This document shows, in pieces, positions 42,001-52,395 of a stretch of DNA of 64,000 nt (positions are counted from its first letter, which is position 1; the number at the start of each line of letters is the position of its first letter). Origin of the DNA: Burkholderiales bacterium (lineage in GTDB: Bacteria; Pseudomonadota; Gammaproteobacteria; Burkholderiales; Burkholderiaceae_C); the NCBI GenBank assembly GCA_947453625.1, contig CANGHK010000005.1:1-64000 (forward strand). The letters are read 5' to 3'. The notes beneath the pieces were generated by a model that saw nothing but the letters and a program-made list of their open reading frames with translations, ran no database searches and was not told where the DNA came from. Position numbers and translations under genes: made by a program.

Positions 42001-42262
42001 GGCCTATATCGCCAGGCTGGTGATCCACCGCTACGCGATGCTGGGCGTGCTCGACGAAGACGGCCTGCCGCTGCGCGAGATGGGCATCCTGGCCGCACCG
42101 GCGGCCAAGGCCGCGGGCCTGGCACCGCTGGCCGCGCCGTCGGCCACCCAGCTGGGGTTGATGGCCGGCAAGGCTTGCCCGGAGTGCGGCAACCACACGC
42201 TGATCCACAAGGATGGCTGCGAGTTCTGCACCGCCTGTGGCTTCGTGGGGCAGTGCGGTTGA
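39089..42262 (+). CDS. nrdJ: class II (adenosylcobalamin-dependent) ribonucleotide reductase
   Basis: A 1057-residue reductase that makes deoxyribonucleotides with a B12-derived radical, without oxygen need. The first 90 residues are a low-complexity Ala/Pro/Arg leader. The barrel has [11 protein letters not shown] (redox Cys), [29 protein letters not shown] (Asn, radical Cys and Glu), and [10 protein letters not shown]. Two TSCPD-like modules follow, marked by [17 protein letters not shown] and [17 protein letters not shown]. The C-terminus CPECGN and CEFCTACG supplies shuttle or zinc cysteines. No cobalamin riboswitch was seen upstream, but a LexA-like box overlaps its likely promoter. ATG at 39089 was chosen because upstream codons lie in the helicase remnant region. 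Confidence 0.93.
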   Translation: MSHNDSSTDLFGDRHDAGQASSAPADPVPASAPDIALPTAPASETASAPASAAALPEAARPARKPRAPRAAPARKPNAQQAPALALPPQAISAEVLAEKYAKGDELTPDDVRLRVARALAAAERPENRAAWEARFLDAQRRGFVPAGRINSAAGTPLAATLINCFVQPVGDSISQPEEGFAGIYTALTEAAETMRRGGGVGYDFSRIRPAGAWVAPTQSSASGPVSYMRVFDRSCETVESAGSRRGAQMAVLRCDHPDVETFIRAKDSGDLRNFNISVGITDAFMQAVQADAEHDLVHKAEPGPALKAAGARRRADGLWIYRSLRARALWDLIMRSTYDHAEPGVLFLDRINDDNNLGYCETIAATNPCAEQPLPPYGCCCLGSVDLTHFVQRPFEADAGFDEAGFAEVCAVATRMLDNVLDVTVWPLPQQQAEAAAKRRVGLGFTGLGDALVMLGLRYDTEAAREMARRISALMRDAAYGASADLAVERGSFPLFDAEPYLSRGSFASRLPQSLKDKIRAQGMRNSHLLSIAPTGTISLAFADNASNGIEPAFSWSYTRKKREPDNSFKHYAVEDHAWRLFRHLKGADAPLTEAFVTALEMSAESHAAMVAAVAPFIDTSISKTVNVPADYPYEDFQGLYLQAWTAGLKGLATYRPNAVLGSVLSVDAAPAAPTALVIGTALPVQPEPLAADGANQRLRLDRLPAPVLASLRWPGRPELPGGNPAWSYLIQHPFGDFSLFVGELPAEAGPDLGLFAKNVPFEVWVNGAEQPRGIGAMAKTLSMDMRANDAAWLKLKLDALATVAEERSFEMPFPPNGEKRLFPGVVAATAAVIRWRCEQLGALQEGGATPVLDAMFSREEPRTGTAGTLAWAVDVDNHATAESFTMTLKEVSLPGPDGTTVTRPCAIGFSGNYPRAFDGLARLLSLDMRVMDPAWIGMKLRKLLNVGEPLGHFMAPVPGQRRQQTWPSTVAYIARLVIHRYAMLGVLDEDGLPLREMGILAAPAAKAAGLAPLAAPSATQLGLMAGKACPECGNHTLIHKDGCEFCTACGFVGQCG

Positions 42263-42500
42263 GGGGCGGGCTTGGCGGGACGGGGGCCGGGTGCGTGGCG
42301 GGTCCCAACGGATGAAAGCGCGCAGCAGCATGGGTCGATGCCGGCAGCGAACCTGACCCTGCACGGTTGGTGACGCTGTTGCGCGCGGTCGGCCAGCGCA
42401 GCAGGGCCGCAGATCTGAACTGGGAAAACTCGCCAAACCTGACAGAATCGATCGAGGCGTGCGTACCAATGGGCGCTGAACACCACCACCTGGGGAAAAG

Positions 42501-43730
42501 ATGAATCGCATGCGTTTCGGGGCCTTTCTGGCGCCCCACCACCCGATCGGCGAACACCCGATGCTGCAGTACCGCAGCGACCTCGCGCTGGTATCGCAGC
42601 TCGATGCCCTGGGCTACGACGAGTTCTGGTGTGGCGAGCACCATTCGACCGGCTGGGAGACCATCGCGTCGCCGGAGATGTTCCTGGCCGCCGCCGGCGA
42701 ACACAGCCGCCGCATCATGCTGGGCACCGGGGTGATCTCGCTGCCCTATCACCACCCCTTTCATGTGGCCCAGCGCATGGTTCAGCTCGACCACATGACG
42801 GGTGGACGGGCCATTTTCGGATCGGGTCCGGGTGCGCTGGCGTCCGACGCCCACACCCTGGACATCGAACCCCAGCTGCAGCGCAATCGACAGGACGAAG
42901 CCCTGGGCGTGATCAAGCGCTTGCTGGAGGGCGCTGAGCGCTTCAGCTACGACTGCGAATGGTTTCGCCTGAAGGATGCCAAACTGCAGCTGCTGCCGCT
43001 GCAGGAGAAGCTGCCGATGGCGGTGGCCTCGACCATCAGCCCCTCGGGCATGACGCTGGCCGGCAAGTACGGCACCGGCGTGATCTCGATCGGTTCGTCG
43101 TCGACCGAGGGCCTGGCGGCGCTCGCCACGCAGTGGAGTTTTGCCGAGGAGTCGGCGCGCAAGCATGGCAACCAGGTCGACCGCAAGGACTGGCGGGTGC
43201 TGCTGTCCTGGCACATCGCCGAGACCCGCGAGCAAGCCCGCATCGAAGCCCGCGCCGGGCTGCAGCGCTGGAACAATGAATACATCCACGGCACGCTGCA
43301 GCGACCGGGGTCCAAGTTCTACAAGACCGCCGACGACGCGGTCGACGATATCGCGTTCACGCCGGGCGCAGCCACCGTCATCGGCACGCCCGACGACCTG
43401 GTGGCGGCGATCCACCGACTGATCGGCGTGACCGGCGGTTTCGGCACCCTGGTCGGCTTCGTGCACGACTGGGCCAACCGCGAGAACACCCGGCGCAGCT
43501 GGGACCTGGTCGCGCGCTATGTGATCCCGGAGGTCAACGGGCTGCTCGCGCAGTTCCGCGAGTCGCGCGAATTCGTGGTCAACAACCGCGAGTATTTCGA
43601 CGCCGCCGGCCAGGCCGTGATGAGCAAGATCCTCGAGCATGAGGGCGCGACCCAGGCGCTGGCCCTGACCAAGGACAGCCGGCTCGCGATGCCCGGTCAC
43701 AACGCGCCTGACCTGATCCGCAGGGGTTGA
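42501..43730 (+). CDS. LLM-class flavin-dependent monooxygenase
   Basis: A 409-residue luciferase-like monooxygenase: RFGAFLAPHHPIGEHP, GYDEFWCGEHHSTGWE, LGTGVISLPYHHPFHVAQR, and GRAIFGSGPGALASDA. A TIM-barrel enzyme using reduced flavin and oxygen. The same start pattern occurs in limonene 1,2-monooxygenase (LimB) and alkanal monooxygenases. The GVISLPYHHPF and GPGAL loops favour the former group but do not fix the substrate. GGGGAAAAG touches the ATG. It stands at the head of a plus-strand run including an amidohydrolase, a binding protein and a CoA ligase. Confidence 0.86.
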   Translation: MNRMRFGAFLAPHHPIGEHPMLQYRSDLALVSQLDALGYDEFWCGEHHSTGWETIASPEMFLAAAGEHSRRIMLGTGVISLPYHHPFHVAQRMVQLDHMTGGRAIFGSGPGALASDAHTLDIEPQLQRNRQDEALGVIKRLLEGAERFSYDCEWFRLKDAKLQLLPLQEKLPMAVASTISPSGMTLAGKYGTGVISIGSSSTEGLAALATQWSFAEESARKHGNQVDRKDWRVLLSWHIAETREQARIEARAGLQRWNNEYIHGTLQRPGSKFYKTADDAVDDIAFTPGAATVIGTPDDLVAAIHRLIGVTGGFGTLVGFVHDWANRENTRRSWDLVARYVIPEVNGLLAQFRESREFVVNNREYFDAAGQAVMSKILEHEGATQALALTKDSRLAMPGHNAPDLIRRG

Positions 43731-43959
43731 AGCGCCGGCCGAGGTCAGCGGCGTTTCAGGCCTCGCGCGCCGGGACTCTGGGCGGCGGCGGCTCTCGGGC
43801 ATCCGTCCGTCGGTGCCTGTGGCCAGGCTGACGGTGAAACCCGCCGAGTTGCCTGCGGGATCCCTGTGCAACACCGTGCCCCGGCGTTGGCGCGAAGGTG
43901 CCATCGGGCGCAAGGCCCGGCTGCCAGAATGGTTCGCACCATCAGCACCGGAGACAGCC

Positions 43960-45651
43960 ATGCACGACATCCTCATCCAGGGCGGCACCGTCGTCGACGG
44001 CACCGGCGCGCCAGCGGTCCAAGCCGACGTGGCGGTGCAGGACGGGCGCATCGCCGCCGTCGGGCACCACCTGGGTGACGCGCAGCGGGTGGTCGATGCC
44101 CGCGGCTTGCTGGTCACGCCCGGCTTTGTCGACATCCACACCCATTACGACGGCCAGGCTACCTGGGATGCCTTCCTCACGCCCTCGTGCTGGCATGGGG
44201 TGACGACGGCGGTGTTCGGCAACTGCGGCGTGGGCTTCGCGCCGGTGCGCCCGGGCAGCACCGACTACCTGATCAACCTGATGGAAGGCGTGGAGGACAT
44301 TCCCGGCACGGTACTGGCCGAGGGCATAGATTGGTCCTGGGAGTCGTTCCCGCAGTACCTGGATGCGCTGGAAGGCCGCCACTACGCGATGGACATCGGC
44401 GCGCAGCTGCCGCATGCTGCACTGCGCTTCTACGCGATGGGCGATCGCGGCGCCGACCACCAGGAGCGCCCCACCCCCGCCGAGCTGGACCTGATGGGTC
44501 GGCTGGCCGAGGCCGCGCTGCAGGCCGGCGCGCTGGGCATCACCACCTCGCGCACCCTCAAGCACCGCGCGCGCGACGGCCGCTACACCCCCAGCCTGAC
44601 GGCCGCCGAGCCCGAGCTCTTCGCCATCGCCGGCGCGCTGCGGCGGGCGGGCAAGGGCGTGCTGGAGGTCAATTCCGACTTCGGCGACGGTGATTTCGAG
44701 ATCCTGCGCGCCGCGGCCGAGGCGGCCGGCCGGCCGATGTCGCTGCTGCTGCTGCAGGTGGACAACGCGCCCGGGCTGTGGCGCAGGACGCTGGACCAGA
44801 TCCATGCGGCGCGCCGCGCCGGGCTGGACGTGACCGGCCAGGTCGGCGCCAAGAGCATAGGCGTGCTGTTCGGCTTCGAGACCAGCCGCAACCCTTTCGA
44901 CAACCATCCGGCCTGGGGGCCGCTGGCGCCGCTGGAACCCCGCGCGCGCTACCAGCGCCTGCGCGACGACGCCGCTTTGCGCCAGCGCCTGGTCAGCGAG
45001 CGCCCCAGTGACGCGTTGACCGCCTGGTTCGACCAGGCCTTCCGCCGCAGCTTCGCCCTGGGCCCGGCGCTGGACTACGAGCCTGAAGCGTCTCAGAGCC
45101 TGGTGGCCCGCGCCCAGCGCGACGGCACCAGCCCCTGGGCCCTGGCGCTGGACGCTCTGATGGCCGATGAGGGCAGGGGCCTGCTGCTGCACCCGTTCGA
45201 GAACTACAGCGGCGGCGACTTCAGCGTGGTGCATGAGATGCTGGCCGACAGCGCCACCGTGATGGGCCTGGGCGACGCCGGCGCCCATGTGGGCCTGATC
45301 TGCGACGGCGCCGGGCCCACCTACCTGCTCAAGCACTGGGCGCGCGACCGCATCCGCGGCCCGAAACTGCCGCTGGAACTGCTGGTCAAGAAGCAGACGC
45401 AGGACACCGCGGCCGTCTACGGACTGCATGACCGCGGCGTGCTGGCCGCCGGCATGAAAGCCGACATCAACATCATCGACTTCGGCGCGCTGGATCTGCT
45501 GGCGCCGCAGGTGGCCTACGACCTGCCCGCGGGCGGGCGCCGGTTGCTGCAGCGTGCGCGGGGTTATCGCCATACCTTCGTCTCGGGCGTGGAGGTGCTG
45601 CGCGACGACGAACTGACCGGGCAGACGCCCGGCCGCCTGATCCGCGGCTGA
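43960..45651 (+). CDS. N-acyl-D-amino-acid deacylase-like amidohydrolase
   Basis: A 563-residue amidohydrolase: [20 protein letters not shown] opens the small beta domain, [13 protein letters not shown] carries the metal His pair, and [14 protein letters not shown] follows with a conserved Cys. [14 protein letters not shown] and [14 protein letters not shown] hold a late metal Asp region. The family cleaves acyl groups from D-amino acids or ring amides. Many genome copies have other amide substrates. SD GGAGA precedes ATG 43960. Confidence 0.87.
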   Translation: MHDILIQGGTVVDGTGAPAVQADVAVQDGRIAAVGHHLGDAQRVVDARGLLVTPGFVDIHTHYDGQATWDAFLTPSCWHGVTTAVFGNCGVGFAPVRPGSTDYLINLMEGVEDIPGTVLAEGIDWSWESFPQYLDALEGRHYAMDIGAQLPHAALRFYAMGDRGADHQERPTPAELDLMGRLAEAALQAGALGITTSRTLKHRARDGRYTPSLTAAEPELFAIAGALRRAGKGVLEVNSDFGDGDFEILRAAAEAAGRPMSLLLLQVDNAPGLWRRTLDQIHAARRAGLDVTGQVGAKSIGVLFGFETSRNPFDNHPAWGPLAPLEPRARYQRLRDDAALRQRLVSERPSDALTAWFDQAFRRSFALGPALDYEPEASQSLVARAQRDGTSPWALALDALMADEGRGLLLHPFENYSGGDFSVVHEMLADSATVMGLGDAGAHVGLICDGAGPTYLLKHWARDRIRGPKLPLELLVKKQTQDTAAVYGLHDRGVLAAGMKADINIIDFGALDLLAPQVAYDLPAGGRRLLQRARGYRHTFVSGVEVLRDDELTGQTPGRLIRG

Positions 45652-45924
45652 TCAAGGGCCGATGCAGGACGCCGGCCTGGCCAACCAAGCCAGCCCTTCA
45701 GGCCGCATCGATTCATCGGCTGTGGTCGACATCGACTTCCAGGCGATGCGTCGGGTGCGCCAGTGCCGATCGCCGGCGCCGCTCGCCGCTGCATGCTGGG
45801 GCCGGCTATCCGGGAGCGCCCCGGTCGGCCAGGTCACCGCGGGCGCGATCGACCCGCAGTCGGCCTGGCGCGGGCCGGCCCTAACATCCGCCACCCGACA
45901 TCCAACCCCCCCGAGGAGCCGACC

Positions 45925-46908
45925 ATGCCATCGATGCCCCGCCGCCAGATCCTGCAAGCGGGCCTGGCCTTGGCCGCCGGCGCCGCGGCGCCTGCCGGCT
46001 TCGCCCAAGCCGCCTTTCCGAGCCGCCCGATCAAGTTCATCGTGCCCTTCCCACCCGGCGGCGCCACCGACCTGGTCGGCCGCTTGATGGCGGCCAAGCT
46101 GCAGGAATCCTGGGGCCAGAACGTGGTCGTGGAGAACAAGGCCGGCGCCAGCGGCATGATAGGCACCGAGCAGGTCGCGCGCGCCGCGCCCGACGGCCAC
46201 ACCGTGCTGGTGGCGATCACCACCCATGTGCAGAACCCGGCCATCTTCGCCAAGGTGCCCTACGACCCGCTGAAGGACTTCGTGCCGGTCTCGCAGATAT
46301 GCTTGTCCTACCTGGTGCTCGTGGTCAAGCCCGATTTCCCGGCCCGCGACCTGAAGGAGTTCGTCGCGCTGGTCAAGGCCAGCCCGGGCAAGTACAGCTT
46401 CGGCTCGTTCGGCACGGGCTCGTCGTCGCACATCGTCGGCGAGGGCTTTGCGCGCCGTGCCGGGCTGGACATCGCCCATGTGCCCTACAAGGGGTCGGCG
46501 CCGATGATGAGCGACCTGCTGGGCGGGCAGGTGCCCTGCGCCTGGGCCGACGTCAGCACCGCCACCCAGCATATCGCCGCCGGCAAGCTCCGGCCGTTGG
46601 CGGTCAGCGGCGAACGCCGTGCCCCGCTGCTGGCCAGCGTGCCCACGCTGCTGGAAAACGGCTACCCCGGCTTCGAGGCCCTGGGCTGGGTGGGCATCCT
46701 GCTGCCTGCGGGCACCCCCAAGCCCATCGTCGACAAGTACTCGGCCGAGATGGTGCGCCTGGTCAAGCTGCCCGAGGTCCGTGCCCGGCTCTACGAGCAG
46801 ACGCTGATGCCGGTGGGCGACAACGCAGAGTCCTTCGCCCGAACGCTCAAGCGCGACATGGCGCTGTGGCAGCAGAACGCGACCGCCGCGGGCATCAAGC
46901 CGCAGTGA
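45925..46908 (+). CDS. Bug/TctC-family periplasmic binding protein
   Basis: A 327-residue binding protein with a twin-arginine-like signal (PRRQILQAGLALAAGAAAP, cleavage near FAQA). Mature motifs: FPSRPIKFIVPFPPGGATD, ENKAGASGMIGTEQVARA, KVPYDPLKDFVPVSQ and HVPYKGSAPMMSDLLGGQV. Bug proteins bind carboxylates for tripartite tricarboxylate transporters. The TctA and TctB membrane subunits are absent nearby, as is common for orphan members in this order. SD GAGGAG precedes ATG 45925. Confidence 0.92.
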   Translation: MPSMPRRQILQAGLALAAGAAAPAGFAQAAFPSRPIKFIVPFPPGGATDLVGRLMAAKLQESWGQNVVVENKAGASGMIGTEQVARAAPDGHTVLVAITTHVQNPAIFAKVPYDPLKDFVPVSQICLSYLVLVVKPDFPARDLKEFVALVKASPGKYSFGSFGTGSSSHIVGEGFARRAGLDIAHVPYKGSAPMMSDLLGGQVPCAWADVSTATQHIAAGKLRPLAVSGERRAPLLASVPTLLENGYPGFEALGWVGILLPAGTPKPIVDKYSAEMVRLVKLPEVRARLYEQTLMPVGDNAESFARTLKRDMALWQQNATAAGIKPQ

Positions 46909-47006
46909 CGACCTAGGGTCTTGCCTGCCCCGGCGGAACTGCCTGAACGTCTACCATCCCGCGCGCAATGCCGCAGGCGCGCGGCGCATTCCCCACAGGA
47001 GACCCC

Positions 47007-48563
47007 ATGTCCGAGCCCACCGATTTCACCGCGATCCTTGCCCACTGGGAGGCGCGGCAACCCGACGCCGTCGCCATCAGCTTTGGCGGCACGAACCGGA
47101 CCTGGGCCGAGCTGGCCGGCCGCGTGCGCCGCAACGCCGCGGCCCAGCGCGCGGCGGGCTTGAAGCCCGGCGACCGGATCGCCGTGCTAGACCTCAACCA
47201 CCCGTCTTGCCTGGAACTGACGCTGGCCTGCGCGCAGGTGGGCACGGCCAACGCGGTGGTGAACTTCCGGCTCGCGCCGCCCGAGATCGTCTACGTGATC
47301 AACGACGCCAAGGCGCGGCTGCTGTTCGTCGGCCCCGAGTTCGCCGGCGCGGTCGACAAGCTGCGCGATCAGATGCCGCTGGTCGAGCGGGTGATCCGCA
47401 TCGGCGGCGCCGACGACGGCTACGAGGCCTGGCTGGCCGCGCAGCAGCCCGATCCCCTGGCCTACCCGGCCGAGCCCGGCGACTGCTTCGTGCAGCTCTA
47501 CACCTCGGGCACGACCGGTTTCCCTAAGGGCGCGATGCTGACGCACCGCGGCATGCTGGCCCATGCCCGCAATGTGTCGGCCACCCAGGATTTCGGCGCC
47601 GACGCCCGCGTGCAGGTGGCGATGCCGCTGTTCCATGTGGGGGGCACCAGCTACGCGCTGATCGCCGTCAGCGCCGGCGCGCGCATCCACATGATGCGCC
47701 TGCCCGACCCGGCGGCCGCGCTGGCCATGCTCGAGGCCGACAGGATCACGCACACCTTCTACGTGCCCGCGCTGATGGCCTCGATGAATCAGGTGCCCGG
47801 CGCCGCCGACCGCGACTATTCGGCCTTGAAGGCGCTGTCCTATGGCGCCTCGCCGATGCCGCTGCCGGTGATGCGCGCGTCGCTAAAGCTGTTCCCCGGC
47901 GTGATGCAGCAGGTCTATGGCATGACCGAGCAGTGCGGCGTCGTCAGCCTGCTCGGCCCGGCCGACCATGTCGATCCGGCCGTGGCGTACCGGCTGGTGT
48001 CGGCGGGCAAGGCGATCCCCGGCGTCGAGATCGAGATACGCGACCCCGCCACCGGCCAGGCCGTGCCCACCGGCGAGGCCGGCGAGATCTGGGTGCGCAG
48101 CGAGCAGATCATGGGCGGCTACTGGGACAGGCCGGAGGCCACCGCCGCGACCATCACCGCGGACAACTGGCTGCGGTCGGGCGACGGCGGGCATATCGAT
48201 GCCGACGGCTATGTCTATGTCACCGACCGCATCAAGGACATGATCATCAGTGGCGGCGAGAACATCTACCCCGCCGAGATCGAACGGGTGCTGGCCGAGC
48301 ACCCGGCGCTGCAGGACGTGGCGGTGATCGGCGTGCCCGACGAGCGCTGGGGCGAGGTGCCCAAGGCGGTGGTCGTCGCCAGGCCGGGCGCCACGGTCGA
48401 CCCCGATGAACTGCTGGCCTGGTGCCGTGAGCGCCTGGCCTCGTTCAAGTGCCCGAAGTCCGTCGACCTCGTCGCCGAACTGCCACGCAACCCGACGGGC
48501 AAGATCCTGAAGAAGGACTTGCGCAAGCCCTACTGGGCAGGACGCGACCGCCAGGTGGTGTAG
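47007..48563 (+). CDS. AMP-forming acyl-CoA synthetase
   Basis: A 518-residue ANL-family ligase: P-loop-like YTSGTTGFPKGAMLTHRG, YGMTEQCGVVS, hinge LRSGDGGHIDADGYVYVTDR, then DMIISGGENIYPAEIE, and the catalytic Lys in PRNPTGKILKKDLR. It activates a carboxylic acid to its CoA thioester with ATP. LRSGDGG, where many have TGD, is a small deviation. Acid type unknown; fatty, aromatic or terpenoid acids are all possible. SD CAGGAGA precedes ATG. Confidence 0.9.
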   Translation: MSEPTDFTAILAHWEARQPDAVAISFGGTNRTWAELAGRVRRNAAAQRAAGLKPGDRIAVLDLNHPSCLELTLACAQVGTANAVVNFRLAPPEIVYVINDAKARLLFVGPEFAGAVDKLRDQMPLVERVIRIGGADDGYEAWLAAQQPDPLAYPAEPGDCFVQLYTSGTTGFPKGAMLTHRGMLAHARNVSATQDFGADARVQVAMPLFHVGGTSYALIAVSAGARIHMMRLPDPAAALAMLEADRITHTFYVPALMASMNQVPGAADRDYSALKALSYGASPMPLPVMRASLKLFPGVMQQVYGMTEQCGVVSLLGPADHVDPAVAYRLVSAGKAIPGVEIEIRDPATGQAVPTGEAGEIWVRSEQIMGGYWDRPEATAATITADNWLRSGDGGHIDADGYVYVTDRIKDMIISGGENIYPAEIERVLAEHPALQDVAVIGVPDERWGEVPKAVVVARPGATVDPDELLAWCRERLASFKCPKSVDLVAELPRNPTGKILKKDLRKPYWAGRDRQVV

Positions 48564-48725
48564 CCAGGCGCAGGGCGCGCGCTTGCAGACCCGGGGGGTG
48601 AAGCTGTTGACGATCACCGCTTGCCCCAGCAGGGCCGCAATGATCTTGAGCGCGCTGCCTTCAGTCGGGTGGCAGGGGCCGGAACCCGAGCGGAGAGTGG
48701 CCGTCAGCGTTTCGCCAGAAGCCGA

Positions 48726-49832
48726 TCAATGTCCTGTGCCGAGCCCACCGTCTTCAGGGCCATCGCCGCGGACATCGCCATGGCCGTCGCCCACCCAGGC
48801 CTGCATCAGCGTGTAGGCCACCGCCAGCACCACCGGCCCGACGAAGATGCCCACCAGGCCGAAGGCCAGCAGGCCGCCGATCACGCCCGAGAAGATCAGC
48901 AGCAAGGGCAGATCGGCGCCCATCCGGATCAGCATCGGCCGCAGGATGTTGTCGAGCGTGCCCACCACCAGCGTGACGACCAGCAGAAAACTGCCCCAGC
49001 CGGTCTCGCCGCTCCAGTACAGCCAGACCACCGCCGGCAGCAGCACGATGACCGGGCCGATCTGCGCCAGGCAGGACATGAACATCAACACCGTCAGCAG
49101 CCCGGCATAAGGCACGCCCGAAACCGCCAGGCCGATGCCCGCCAGCACCGACTGCACCACCGCCGTCACCCCGACGCCCAGCGCCACGCCGCGTATCGCC
49201 TGGCCGGCCAGCACCACCACCGCCTCGCCCTGGGTGCCGCCCAGGCGGTGACCGATGCGCAGCAGCGCGCCGGCCGCCGCCTCGCCCCGGGCGTACATCA
49301 AGGCCGTGATCACCACGATCAGCAGCACCTGCACCACCAGCATGCCCACGCTGCCTACCTCGCTGACCAGCCAGCGCGCGAGTTGGCCGGCAAAAGGCGA
49401 CAGCTTGGCCCACAGCCCGTCCGACCCGGCGGCCACCACCTCATGCCAGAAGTTGTCGATCTTGGGGCCCAGCACCGGCAGCGACGACAGCCAGTCGGGC
49501 GGCGTAGGCATGCGCAGGCTGGACAACTGCTTGATGGCGTCGACGATCTCGTCGGCATTCGCCACCAGCGTGGCGATCGCCAGCGTCAGCGGAACGACGA
49601 ACAGCAGCAGCAGTGCCAGCGTCATGCCGGCCACCGCCAGCATGCGCCGCTGCCACAGCCTGGCCTGCAGGCGCCGCATCAGCGGCCAGGTGGCGACCGC
49701 AATGGTGGTGGCCCAGATCGCCGGCCCGATGAACGGGCGCAAGACCCAGAACGCAGCCAGGATCAGCCCGCCGATGAACAGCACACCCAGCGTGGTGCGG
49801 GCCAGATCGGACCGGGGATCAGGTGGCGTCAT
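48726..49832 (-). CDS. AI-2E/PerM-family membrane protein
   Basis: A 368-residue protein with about eight membrane helices: LGVLFIGGLILAAFWVLRP, MTLALLLLFVVPLTLAIATL, and later VLMFMSCLAQIGPVIVLLPA, DNILRPMLIRMGADLPLLLI and GLLAFGLVGIFVGPVVLAV. DNxLRP near the C-terminus is the hallmark of the family, which includes the AI-2 exporter TqsA and ion or solute permeases such as YdiK. Cargo not known. Its ATG overlaps the malonyl-CoA synthetase stop by four bases. Confidence 0.88.
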   Translation of the reverse strand: MTPPDPRSDLARTTLGVLFIGGLILAAFWVLRPFIGPAIWATTIAVATWPLMRRLQARLWQRRMLAVAGMTLALLLLFVVPLTLAIATLVANADEIVDAIKQLSSLRMPTPPDWLSSLPVLGPKIDNFWHEVVAAGSDGLWAKLSPFAGQLARWLVSEVGSVGMLVVQVLLIVVITALMYARGEAAAGALLRIGHRLGGTQGEAVVVLAGQAIRGVALGVGVTAVVQSVLAGIGLAVSGVPYAGLLTVLMFMSCLAQIGPVIVLLPAVVWLYWSGETGWGSFLLVVTLVVGTLDNILRPMLIRMGADLPLLLIFSGVIGGLLAFGLVGIFVGPVVLAVAYTLMQAWVGDGHGDVRGDGPEDGGLGTGH

Positions 49833-51403
49833 GGCGCTGGCGGGGCGACGGGCTGTTGGAACAATCCCTGGTGCTGCTCGCGCAGCAGGTTCTTCTGCAC
49901 CTTGCCCATGGCGTTGCGCGGCAGGTCGTCCACGACAAAGACCCGCTTGGGCACCTTGAAGTTGGCGATCTGGCCCTTCAGCCCGGCGATCATCGCCGCC
50001 GGGTCGATCGCCGCGCCGGGGCGCGCCACCAGCACCGCCACCACGGCCTCGCCGAAGTCGGCATGCGGCACGCCGATCACGGCCGACTCGGCCACGCCGG
50101 GCAACTCGTTGATGACGCTCTCGATCTCGGCCGGGTAGACGTTGTAGCCGCCGCTGATGATCAAGTCCTTGCTGCGGCCAACGATGGTGACATAGCCGTC
50201 GGCGTCGATATGGCCGACATCGCCGGTCTTGAACCAGCCGTCGGCGGTGAACTCTTCCTCCGTCTTCTCGGGCATGCGCCAGTAGCCGGCGAACACGTTG
50301 GGACCGCTGACCTGGATCTGGCCGATCTCGCCGGACTTGCAGGGCTGGCCGGCATCGTCGCGCACCCGCAGGCCCACGCCCGGCAGCGCCGGGCCGACGG
50401 TGCCGCGCCGGCGCGGGCCGTCTGCCGCCCGGCAGGGGTTGCTGGTCAGCATCACGGTCTCGCTCATGCCGTAGCGCTCCAGCAGGGTGTGGCCGGTGCG
50501 CTCGGTCCAGGCGTCGAAGGTCTCGACCAGCAAGGGCGCCGAGCCGCTGATGAAGACCCGCATCCGGCGGCAGGCCTCGCGGGTCAGCGTGGCTTCGGCC
50601 AGCATGCGCACATACAGCGTGGGCACGCCCATGAAGACCGTGGCCTCGGGCAGGCGCGCGATCACCGCCCTGGGGTCGAAACGGCCAAACCAGATCATCT
50701 TGCTGCCGTTGAGCAGAGCGCCGTGGATCGCCACGAACAGGCCGTGGACATGGAAGATGGGCAGCGCGTGGACCAGCACGTCGTCGGGCTGCCAGTCCCA
50801 ATAGGCCTTCAGGGTGCGGGCATTGCTCAGCAGGTTGCCGTGGCTGAGCATCGCGCCCTTGCTGCGCCCTGTCGTGCCGCTGGTGTAGAGGATCGCGGCC
50901 AGATCGTCGGCCTGGCGCGCCACCGGTTCATGCTGGTCGCTGAAGTGCGCGGCGCGGTCGAGCAGGCTGCCATCGCGCGCCTCGCCCAGCGTGAACACCT
51001 GTTGGGTGCCGGCGCTGAAGGCGATGCGGCTGACCCAGGCGAAGTTCTTGGGCGAGCACACCACCACCGCCGGCTCGGCATTGCCGATGAAGTACTCGAT
51101 CTCGGCCGCCTGGTAGGCGGTGTTGAGCGGCAGGAAGACATGGCCGGCGCGCAGCACCGCCAGGTAGAGCATCAGCGCCTCGACGCTTTTCTCGGTCTGC
51201 ACCGCCACCCGGCTGCCATCGGGCAGGTTCAGGGATGCCAGCAGGTTGGCCAGCATTGCCGTGCCGCGCTCCAGGTCGCACCAGCGGTAGCTGGCGCCGG
51301 CCGGGTGGGAGGCGGCCGGCCCGTCGGCACATTCGATCGCCACCTGGTCCAGGTCGGCAGGGAAGGCGGCTCTCAGCGCCACGAAGAGGTTTTGGTTGTC
51401 CAT
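49829..51403 (-). CDS. matB: malonyl-CoA synthetase
   Basis: A 524-residue ANL-family ligase: YTSGTTGRSKGAMLSHGN, LPIFHVHGLFVAIHGALLN, ERYGMSETVMLTSNPCRA, GWFKTGDVGHIDADGYVTIV and PRNAMGKVQKNLLRE. The combination FHVHGLF, YGMSET with MLTSNP, and the short N-terminus matches MatB, which makes malonyl-CoA from malonate. Other short dicarboxylates such as methylmalonate may also serve. ATG 51403 is preferred. An ATG four codons earlier is possible. The AI-2E-type protein downstream may be co-expressed. Confidence 0.87.
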   Translation of the reverse strand: MDNQNLFVALRAAFPADLDQVAIECADGPAASHPAGASYRWCDLERGTAMLANLLASLNLPDGSRVAVQTEKSVEALMLYLAVLRAGHVFLPLNTAYQAAEIEYFIGNAEPAVVVCSPKNFAWVSRIAFSAGTQQVFTLGEARDGSLLDRAAHFSDQHEPVARQADDLAAILYTSGTTGRSKGAMLSHGNLLSNARTLKAYWDWQPDDVLVHALPIFHVHGLFVAIHGALLNGSKMIWFGRFDPRAVIARLPEATVFMGVPTLYVRMLAEATLTREACRRMRVFISGSAPLLVETFDAWTERTGHTLLERYGMSETVMLTSNPCRAADGPRRRGTVGPALPGVGLRVRDDAGQPCKSGEIGQIQVSGPNVFAGYWRMPEKTEEEFTADGWFKTGDVGHIDADGYVTIVGRSKDLIISGGYNVYPAEIESVINELPGVAESAVIGVPHADFGEAVVAVLVARPGAAIDPAAMIAGLKGQIANFKVPKRVFVVDDLPRNAMGKVQKNLLREQHQGLFQQPVAPPAP

Positions 51404-51498
51404 CGGCGTCAGCATAAATGCTGGGCGCACGCATTCGGCGCGCCGCAAGCCGATTTTCACCACCCCGTCCCGGCGCGTGGGGCTTCAGTGCCGCGCGA

Positions 51499-52329
51499 TC
51501 AGCGGCCCAGCCGGCGGCAGATCTCCAGCGTCAGCGCCGACTGGTTCAGCGCGTAGAAGTGGACCGCTGGCGCGCCGCCGGCGATCAGCCGCTCGCACAA
51601 GCGCGTCACCACCTCGATGCCGAAGGCCCGGATCGACGCCGCATCGTCCAGGTAGCCCTCCATCTTCAGCATCACCCAACGCGGGATCTCGATGCCGTCG
51701 CGCGCCGCGAACTGCGCCACCCGGGCGAAGTTGTGGATCGGCATGATGCCCGGCACGATGGGCGCGGTCACGCCCAGTTGGCGGGCCTGGTCGACGAAGT
51801 GGAAATAGGCGTCGGGGTTGAAGAAGAACTGGGTGATCGCCGATGTCGCGCCGCAGGCCATCTTGTCGGCAAAGTGCTGCAGGTCGCGCCTGGCGTAGCG
51901 CTGCTCGGGGTGGTACTCGGGGTAGGCCGCCACCTCGATGTGCCAGTCCGGCCCCTGGGTCTCGCGGATGAAGCGCACCAGTTCGGACGCGTAGCGGAAC
52001 TCACCCGCCACCGCCGTGCCGCTGGGCAGGTCGCCGCGCAGCGCGACGATGCGGTGTATGCCCTGGGCGCGGTAGGTGGTCAGGATCTCGGCAATGCTGT
52101 CGCGTGTGCTGCCGACGCAGGACAGGTGCGGCGCTGCCTCGAAGCCGGCCGCGGCGATCTCGCGCACGGTGGCTAGCGTCTTCTCGCGCGTCGAGCCACC
52201 GGCGCCGTAGGTGACGCTGAAGAATTCGGGTTGGAGCACGCTGAGCTCCTGCACCACGGTCTTGAGCTTCTCGCTGCCGACGGCCGTGTTGGGCGGGAAG
52301 AACTCGATGCTGATCGGGATCGAAGCCAT
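51499..52329 (-). CDS. metF: 5,10-methylenetetrahydrofolate reductase
   Basis: A 276-residue flavoprotein: ISIEFFPPNTAVGSEKL, VTYGAGGSTREKTL, HLSCVGSTR, ALRGDLPSG, FFFNPDAYFHFVD and PGIMPIHNF. It reduces methylenetetrahydrofolate to methyltetrahydrofolate, the methyl donor for the methionine synthase. SD TTGGAGG lies seven bases before ATG. It follows ahcY on the same strand, separated by a GC-rich palindromic element. Confidence 0.95.
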   Translation of the reverse strand: MASIPISIEFFPPNTAVGSEKLKTVVQELSVLQPEFFSVTYGAGGSTREKTLATVREIAAAGFEAAPHLSCVGSTRDSIAEILTTYRAQGIHRIVALRGDLPSGTAVAGEFRYASELVRFIRETQGPDWHIEVAAYPEYHPEQRYARRDLQHFADKMACGATSAITQFFFNPDAYFHFVDQARQLGVTAPIVPGIMPIHNFARVAQFAARDGIEIPRWVMLKMEGYLDDAASIRAFGIEVVTRLCERLIAGGAPAVHFYALNQSALTLEICRRLGR

Positions 52330-52395
52330 GCGGCGCCTCCAACTTCAAGGTCATGCCGCAGGCATGACGAGAAAAATCAAGCAGCAGCCGCGGAA

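Noticed and set aside
40502-44141. Two long minus-strand frames opposite nrdJ and the monooxygenase
   Set aside because: No conserved motifs and complete overlap with strongly supported genes.
45652-45924. Possible small gene in the 273-base gap before the Bug gene
   Set aside because: Frames there have neither a ribosome site nor recognisable content; the longer plus-strand frame simply extends the Bug gene past its signal peptide.
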